From Apus apus (Eukaryota > Chordata > Aves > Apodiformes > Apodidae), in contig NC_067287.1 of assembly GCF_020740795.1 (NCBI RefSeq), positions 11,299,501-11,363,500 on the forward strand: a stretch of DNA of 64,000 nucleotides, read 5' to 3'. Both the position numbers and the translations under genes were made by a program. Below, one piece after another: positions 56,437-64,000 of this stretch (positions are counted from its first letter, which is position 1; every line of letters starts with the position of its first letter). The notes beneath the pieces were generated by a model. It ran no database searches, was not told the origin of the DNA, and worked only from the letters and a program-made list of their open reading frames with translations.

Positions 56437-59400
56437 TACCATGTGATTCTTAACCAGAATGTGAACTGTTACAAAAGATTTTTTAAATGGGACTGGATAG
56501 GAAAAGTCTGGCAAAACAAACTGGTAGTTGAATACTTGATGATTATAGGAAAAGTAAGGGGTTAAATACTAGGAGAGACCTTACTGACAGTAAGAGGAGG
56601 GCATGGAAGTGTAAGTGGGGTATGTTAATTTGATCATGAAGTTTGGTGCATGCCTCCTTGTATGGCTTTCCTTATTGCAGCATAGCAGCTTGCACCACGG
56701 ACCACCCATCTGGGTTTGTTTTTTGAGTGTTTGACAAGTAATATCTTCACAATGTCTCTCAGTATGTCTCTTAACAGAAAGCTGGTATTTTATAAAATAT
56801 ATTTTTGAGGTGGAAGCATTTTTTTTTCATGGGGTAGGATTGCTCTGGACAGGGATACAGAATAAGCAGCTTGACTCTGAATGGATACTGTAGGCAAGAA
56901 GAAAAAATTCAGCATTAGTTCCTGCAAAAGAAAAATTGCCTTAGAGAACCCCTCCACTGAAGGTAATACATTGGGTTAATGGTGTTACTCTGGAAGCCTT
57001 TTTCTTATGCACCAATGATTATTGAGACAGTTCAAATGCAAGCCAGTTTTTCTTTCTTTTAAAGTAGGGTTTGCACAGAGCAACAAGCAAGCTGATGCTT
57101 GCTAGATAATATGGATCAAATGCTGTTTTGCTGAAGAAATTGGGAGATGTTTACTTAGCTAGCATTAATACTCAAGCTTTTCCTAGCCAAGGTCCTTCAC
57201 TTTTATGTTGCTAAATGTGTCTGTAACAGAAGTGTGCATTGAGCCATGATTTGATGTGAACAGGACCACTGGCATGTGTGATTTACAGAGATGGTTGGAG
57301 CTCACAAAGGGTGTGCAAGAACCCATCATTGTTGCTGTCTTCAAAGTCAGCTACGAAATTCATGAAAAGCAGCTGCCACAGAAGCGCTGGGTGACTCTTG
57401 GGAGCAACAGGGACAGATAGAAACTGCCTGTTAATGGGATTGTATATCCCTGCTCATGAAGTAATGAACATACGGAAGACATCTCAGCTGAGGAGGTCTT
57501 GGGGGGGTAGAATATTAACTGCAGTGAAAACAATCCTGGAGGAGCACATGTGTCTCTGCTGTTGCTTCACATGTGTGTCATCATGGAATTTCCAAAGAGG
57601 GCTCTAAACAAAATAGCTTTGTGGAAGAACAAACCAGCATTGTCAGCAGTGGCTGAGGAAGCTGCACTGGCACCTCTTTTTGTAACCGTGCTCTGCTCTG
57701 GTTCTGATTTGCAGGGTTTCTGTGTCTGTTGCATGCACAGCTGTATGTTGGCATCTGCCTTAAAGGGTTTTATGAAACTCTGGCATACACAACAGTGGCT
57801 GGACTTTGTTCGAACTTAGCTACTTGTACTAAACCCAGTATTATTTTTTTTTGGACCAGAATAACTTCTCCTAAGGGAAAAGCATGTGGAACAGAGAGTT
57901 TTTTTCCAACAGCTGTGTTCATAAATGTTCCCTTTCTCTGAGTCTAGGAGACTGTATTCTAGTCCTCTGCAGTGATTGTGTGTCTGATCCAATGTTTAGT
58001 TTATTTTGTCATCCTCCTGAGCTGGCAGAATCCCTCTCCATGCCAGAAGTGTGAAGAGGACAGCAGTCTGATCCTCCTGCATGAGTGTGCACAGAGGGTG
58101 TTTGTCTTGGACATGATGGGAATGTGCTGCTGAATGAAAGTGGGTTGAAAGTGGGTTGGTAAGTTGTGGAGCATCCAATACTTGTCACAGTAAACCTACA
58201 GGACAGCTCACTTGACCCATCTACCTTTCAGCATGAGGGGAATGCATATTGCTTCCTGAGGTCCTTGGCTTCCCAGCCTCAACAACGAGGGAGGGGAGAA
58301 GAGGTCTGAGGCTGGGATAAAACCTTCTTCTTGCATTGTCTTGGGTTGATGAAAAAGTTTCCAAAGCCGCTCTTTCCTGAAGTGCCTAGGCACTCAACAT
58401 GGGATGCCTCAGACATCTGAAAGCTCCCAAGTGTGTCTTCTGAATTTAGGCATTTAAAATCTTCCTAAAGAGCATTTTTCATTGAGTAAACAGTGTGACT
58501 GCCTCCTCTTGCCTCTAGTCACTTCTACAGAATAAGTAATAAGCTTGTGGGCTTCTGTATTTCCTACCATTCTGTTGAGCTTGTGGTTGTAGCTGCACTT
58601 GAATAGGCATGAGCTGCCTGACCAGTGTTGCATACCACAGCCTGCTGATTACTTATGTGATCAGCAGTGGAAATTGGTGGGGTAGAGCAGAAAGGATTCT
58701 CACAGTGCCTTTGACTAAGCTCTAGAAAGCAGTCTTCTGATAAAAATAAAAGAAAATACTCAGAGGATAGGTGTCTGTTGAGTTTTGTTAAAGCACAGAA
58801 ATTATTTCAATGGGAATATAGCTTTAAATTTGAATTGCTGGGTGAGCAAAAGGGTGCAGGTGACCACTGAAAATACTTCGTCTGTTGTCCTGAAGAGGAA
58901 GGGCATGGTCTTTTCTGTGGAGGTGGTAGGGGGAGCAGACTGGAAGAGAAACCAGGAAGATCAGTAGGATGGTGCACGGAGCTGAGGAGAAGCAGTTGGG
59001 AGACATCAGTTCGGGTTGTTATTTTTCAGAGTAAACCTGTTTTTGTTCTTTTGAAAGCAAGGATTGCTTTAGATCTCAAGCAGTATTCTAATATAGACCA
59101 GATGAATAAATTCTTTAATTTTTCTTCTCCCCTCAAACAAAGGAAAACATTACACAGTACTTGCAATTAAAATGAAGTGTTATCTGGTGCCTGCTGAGCA
59201 AAGTCTCATGAGCTGGCTGAACTGGCAGTCTGATAGTGAGCTGTGTAGCAGTGAAGCAAAGAGCCTTGGCTGTGGCAAAGGGGTGGGGCACCAAAATGGG
59301 CCAATTATGCCCAAGCCCTGCTGCTGCCTTGGAAGGGGGCAGTGGGTATATGGCAACAGGCTGAGTGAGTAATGACTGCTCAAAAATGTCTGAAAGAGCC

Positions 59401-62188
59401 TTCAAAGAAGAGGGTGGAAAGGAGGAGAGAATAAGAGGCTGGATGGAAGAAATGAGGACATACTGGTGCGCTGAAGATGAGACCCAGAATTTCTTGCCAT
59501 GGATCTTATGTTGGGAGTAACAATTCTTGATGTTTCCAGACATACACGTGCTTGTCCTCTTTTTCATGTGTGACTTTGCCATAACAAACATCTCTCAGCT
59601 GGGACTGACAATGGAAAAATTGTAGGAAACTTTTACCAAACAACTTGGTGGTAGGACTACCTCCTGTTTTGTTCTTGAGCTTTTCTGCTTTAAAGGAACC
59701 ATCTACTGTATAACTGTAAACACAGCAGACTGCTAGCAAGCTTTAGCCTCTTAGGGTCAGTATCCAGCTAACACAAACTGCTGGCAGGCTTCTGTGCCCT
59801 GTGTTTGTGTTGCTGCCACCATCTTTTCTTCCAGGCTCTGAGCCTCTAGAGTTGGGCAAAGTTTACTTTGCAGACCACAAGCTTCCTGCAGCCTGATGAT
59901 GGTGCCCTCCTGCACATGCAAAATTGCTAGAAGCAGACTAGACCATGAATATATGAAGCTGATGTGTCACTTGAGCCTCACCCACACTGGGTATTAGTGT
60001 GGCTCTGTGAGTGAGTCAGACTCAACAGCTGAGCGGGTGCATTTCAGTTTCTCTTAGAATGCTTTACAGTGTCTACTCTTGTCAGGAAATCTTCAGCAGG
60101 CAAAGCAGAGCACTATGCAGAATCCCTTTTCCCTCTGCATGCCTTGTCCAGCACCATAGGTCAGAAGTTGTCCATGCTCATGTGGGTGAAATTGTGTATG
60201 GGTTCAGTATAAGTGAACCTGGCTAGAATGGAGCTCTTGAGGTGGTTATTTCTGGTTTAATGCATTTAATGAAGAGGCTCTGACCTGAACAACATCAGAA
60301 GAAGAGGAGAAAGCAGTTAACACTTTCAGTGTTAACAGATAGTCTGAGTCATAGTGCTCGAGAGGGCCCAAATCCTGATGCATGTCTTTATTTAAACTCT
60401 GGTCTGTGGCAACTCATTTTAATTTACCTATCTCATTTTCATTAGACTCATGAGGAAATTGATGCATGTTTGTGTAGAGTCCACACAACAAGTGATATGA
60501 GAAGCAACTAGTTAATGTTTAACAACGTTCTGAAGATGAGTGGTATACAAATGCTCTTCTGGTTGTATTTAGATATTACTCTTGAAAGAAAAATGCTATT
60601 TTTAAGAATGGTTTTGTCCACTTAATCATTGCCTTTTTGGTGAGTTTAAAATACAGCCATATAGTCATCCATTGCCTAGCTAATGACATACAGAAATACA
60701 AAAGCAGAGGTATATCCCTATAATCTGAGAGACATGTAGGTCAGTTGAATGAAGTCAGGAAAAAGTCAAGCTAAAAGACATGCAGAGCAAAGTGACTGAG
60801 ATGGTAGAATGTCCCAAAGGAAAATTTCAACAAAGGTGATTCATTAGCAGTCGAACAGTCCTTTTACTGCCCTCCTGTATTTACATTTTGAAATGTGTGC
60901 ACATCTCATGGAAACGGCCTTCCTACCCAGTGTGTTATTCTCAGTAGGAGAAAGGAAGATACTGTGCTTTGTGTTTTATAGGCTGTGAGGCTTGGACTAC
61001 AAATAAAACTTTCTGTAGTGGGGTACTTGTATGTAGCCTGTAAGATGTTCTTAAAATCTTGTTCTCACATCATGGTGGTTTGGGCTGTGATTTTGACCTG
61101 CCTAAGGAGACGCCCAAATTCAAGGTCTGGATTAGTGCGAAAAGGAGAGACCTCAAATTTGTTAGATAATCCACACACATCCTGGCTTTTTCAGAGTGTG
61201 CTGAAGCATCGTTATACCTGCGAATCCTTTTGCATCAAGAAATCCCACTGAAACCAAGGGAAACATCCTACCAATGGGATATGCACGGGTGAGCCACGTG
61301 AACTGCCGAGACTCGCGCTTTAGTCCTGTGAAAGAGGGGATGTGCAGTAGCAGCAAAAGTGAATCTTTGATTTCTGGCACTCCCAGTGCTCTGCTGTGTC
61401 ATGCTTGCAAAGGCTCATGCTGTTACTGTGAGAATATGATGAGGTTTCCTGTGTCAGTGTTGTGCTAGCAACAGCCACCAGCTCCTGATTCAGTTAAACC
61501 CAGGCGTGATGAGGACAGAGTGATAGCTGTGATTTACAGGGCACTGTTGGAGTAGAAAGCCTGTTGTCTGTCAACACATTGTCCAGGCAGCACAATAGGG
61601 CAAGGTAAGCACTGGAAAAGCAAGGTCAAAGAGCTGACAATATCATATTGTATTGCATGACCCTGAGTGAGTGGTTTACATGCCTTGCTTCTGCTATTCT
61701 GAGGGAAACCAGAAAAGTGCTTGGTTTCAGAAAAATTGCATTATGGTCTGTGGGTGGAAGGCCTTCGTCTGAGTGTGAAGTATTTCTGCTGTAGAAAGAA
61801 TTAGTCTAACTTGCCATAGTTTCTCATTCCCAGACCTGGTTTTCAGGGAGATCAGATGCACTGGTTCCTTTTGAAGATGGAAATCTCTTTGTAGGTGTTC
61901 TGTATTTCATTCATCCTGATCCATCTGGAAATGCATTTTGGAACAATCCATGTTGTTTGTGGATTTGGCTGAATTTGCATTCTCCAAAAAGCAGAATGTG
62001 GTTTGGGCTTTAAAATGGGATATATGGATTTCTTGGCTTTATTCCAGCACAGGTTGGGAAGGACTGAAAGGAATTCTCTTTAGATCTGTAAGGCACTAGC
62101 AAAACGCTAGATATCTAGTAGTAGAAGCTAGACAGAGTGCTTGGTTACAAGCAGCCTGTGTGGTATAATTTGGTGGTCTCAGGCAGCC

Positions 62189-62212
62189 AAAAAAAAAAAA
62201 AAAAAAAAAAAA
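62189..62212 (+). repeat. Poly(A) tract, 24 bases
   Basis: Twenty-four consecutive A in ADCY5 intron 1. No retrocopy or LINE-like sequence was recognised upstream of it. Confidence 0.9.
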
Positions 62213-64000
62213 TGCAGAGTGCCTTTCTTGTAGAGAATCCCAGCAGATAAATTTGTAATGAAGAATCAGTTACTGATTCAGGTTGCTCCTTAGAAGTGAC
62301 CTCTCCTGCTTCATAGTGGTACCAGTTCTCATGGTGTTGCTTTTTGTGCTCTTGCTGCTCCATGACCTTTCTCCGAATTCATAAGCTGTTGCCCAGTCTG
62401 CTAGTCTGTATGGAAATGGCATGTGTACCTGCCAGGTGAGACAGCATCACCACTTTCTAGGCAACGTGGTGCCTACAAGAATTGCAAGAATTTAAGCCTG
62501 CTAAGCCACAAACTCTCTTAGAAGTTGTTGGTTGTTTTTTTTTGCTCTTCAGTGGGACAGGAGCAGATATTATAATTAACCTCTCCCCCTACCTCCCAGC
62601 TAGCTTTCCGTTGAGCGTCTGCGTTTTTAGATTCCATCTGTCTGCGGTCCAGCCCCAAGACAGTTAAATTTAATAAATAAATAATGATAAAAATAGTCTC
62701 TGAGGACTTGGCAGGCAGCAGGCCAGGGAATCTGGGCAAGCTGCCAGCAGCTCTTCCACTTGAAATCTAAAGTTAACTCAGGCTATGGCTCTCACATTGC
62801 TCTGTTCAGATTATTTATTTGAAAAATGCCTTTCTCTTCCCCACCTTAGATGGTACCCTGTGCCTGCTATCCCTCTGGCCTGGGCTCCAGGGCTTTGGTG
62901 TGAACATGGGGACTCTCACCCCAGCAGTCAAGGGTAGCACCCGGTTGGAGGCAAATGGCTGTGGTGTCAGTGCTCTCCTGAACAAAGGTTGGGACATCCA
63001 CACAGGCAAGACTTTTGTAAGTGCCAAAACCACAGAAAAGCTTCAGCTGGAGGAAGTGGGTCAGCGACAAGACAAGAGGGTGGAGGAAACCAGCCCCTGT
63101 GCATTCTGGCATTTGCCGTGCTAACTTCTCAGTCTGCTTAGACTGATTTTTTGGCCGATGCTAGATGGGCTCCATTTTAATCCCTGAAGTATCTTTATCA
63201 TTGTGTGATTTCCCACCCCAATCTCCAAGTTGTATCTTGGGGCAGGAGCTGTCACACCATGTGGCTTTATATTCCCATTTCCTATCTTAGCATATATTTG
63301 CAGCATATGGTTCCAGGAGCTGAAAGAAATCCATCTGAATCCTAGGCAGGAGTTTACCACTATCAAGAATACCTGGGAAATTATATATCCAAGAAAATGC
63401 ATGCCCCCTGGTGAGAAAGAGCCTGCCAGCAGGTGGGAAGGTGTAGAGTAAAAGAGCTGAGAATTCCCCTTTAAGGTGAAGGGAAGGGGCCAGGAAGAGT
63501 GAAGCTGTTTGGAGTTCTCTGCACACAAGGATCAGCACGGTTCCTGCAGCATCGGGCCTGCAACAGAGAAGTCAAAAGTACAAATGCAAACCTGTGCCTT
63601 CTCACTCAGCACTGCCAGAAACACTCCCCAAACCAGCCCTGCTTCATTCAAGTCAGTTGATAGCTATTTTAAACCCTCTCAAAGGTTCAGGCTTGCTTTT
63701 CTGGAGGCATGTTCCCGAAAGAGTGCTCACAGTAGGAACTGGTGGTAATTGGGTTTAACTCTAGCTCCCACGGGCTTTGAAAATCCTTAGTGTGGGATAA
63801 TCAAACATCCCCAGATAGGAACACACCTGCTGCACTGGTACAGGCACGGAAATTCCAGCAAAAGCTGGCTTGGGGCATGGTACCTTTGTTTTATAGGCAA
63901 GGCTGGGCAAGATATCTTATTTCCCGCCCCCCCTCCATAGCTTTATCGTCTGTGTTAATAACATGTGGCCCTGAGAACTGGCAAGATAGCAAAGATAAAT

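Larger units (their letters stand above)
42894..64000 (+). other. ADCY5: ADCY5 intron 1 (5' part, continues past window)
   Basis: At least 21.1 kb from the GTAGGT donor to the window end. The expected exon 2 peptide (LVSNVLIFSCTN type) was not found in any frame. Local items are an A tract at 43520-43535, a perfect inverted repeat at 49415-49437, a G-quadruplex-type tract at 51943-51970, T tracts at 53476-53499 and about 54959-54974, palindromes at 56411-56436, and A24 at 62189-62212. The rest is ordinary AT-rich intronic DNA with many short open frames of no recognisable family. Confidence 0.85.

Noticed and set aside
59133-59591. A 152-codon minus-strand open frame in ADCY5 intron 1, and a similar 135-codon one at 63121-63528.
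   Set aside because: No domain, no repeat similarity and no splice context; lengths are within chance for 64 kb of six-frame sequence.
62189-62212. A24 tract as the tail of a processed retrocopy.
   Set aside because: No coding remnant, poly(A) signal or target-site duplication could be recognised upstream; more likely a simple repeat.
42894-64000. Search for ADCY5 exon 2 or an alternative first exon.
   Set aside because: No frame contains the expected peptide after FLLKQ, and no other block shows splice sites plus cyclase-like sequence.

Overview
The window is nuclear DNA from a vertebrate, almost certainly a bird. It carries pieces of three intron-containing genes, all on the + strand: the 3' end of MYLK (smooth-muscle myosin light chain kinase, including the embedded telokin gene), all of HACD2 (3-hydroxyacyl-CoA dehydratase 2, formerly PTPLB), and the first coding exon of ADCY5 (adenylate cyclase type 5). 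From memory, human chromosome 3q21 has the same gene order and relative orientation. The bird assignment rests on truncated CR1 LINEs as the only recognisable mobile elements, no mammalian SINEs, and exon peptides very close to chicken smooth-muscle MLCK. Several differences from the chicken protein as I remember it suggest another bird species; I cannot name it.

Layout. 1-8.9 kb: the last five coding exons of MYLK (end of the kinase catalytic core, autoinhibitory and calmodulin-binding segment, telokin immunoglobulin domain, acidic tail) and a roughly 1.8 kb 3' UTR. A TATA box and a CArG-like element in the intron before the telokin start codon mark the internal telokin promoter. 8.9-11.0 kb: short intergenic gap. 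11.0-33.8 kb: HACD2, with a CpG-island promoter, seven coding exons (one only 19 bp) predicting 246 residues with the Tyr/Glu active-site pair and a C-terminal KKxx signal, and a 3' UTR of about 2.7-3 kb. An antisense CR1 fragment lies in its last intron. 33.8-40.5 kb: intergenic, with a decayed CR1 LINE of about 0.9 kb and a phased TGTAACA repeat cluster. 40.5-42.9 kb: ADCY5 CpG island, promoter and exon 1 (338 codons, N-terminal region plus about five membrane helices). 42.9-64.0 kb: ADCY5 intron 1, which runs off the window; no further coding exon was found.

The genes do not form an operon-like unit. MYLK phosphorylates myosin regulatory light chain in smooth muscle and telokin modulates the same system; HACD2 acts in very-long-chain fatty-acid elongation in the ER; ADCY5 makes cAMP at the plasma membrane. 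Their adjacency is conserved synteny.

I found no convincing undescribed system. The observations most worth checking are the telokin promoter architecture, two identical start-codon/YY1-like modules 87 bp apart in HACD2, the HACD2 19-bp microexon, a strong splice-acceptor-like sequence in the ADCY5 5' leader, the TGTAACA cluster, and a few palindromes and G-rich tracts in non-coding DNA.
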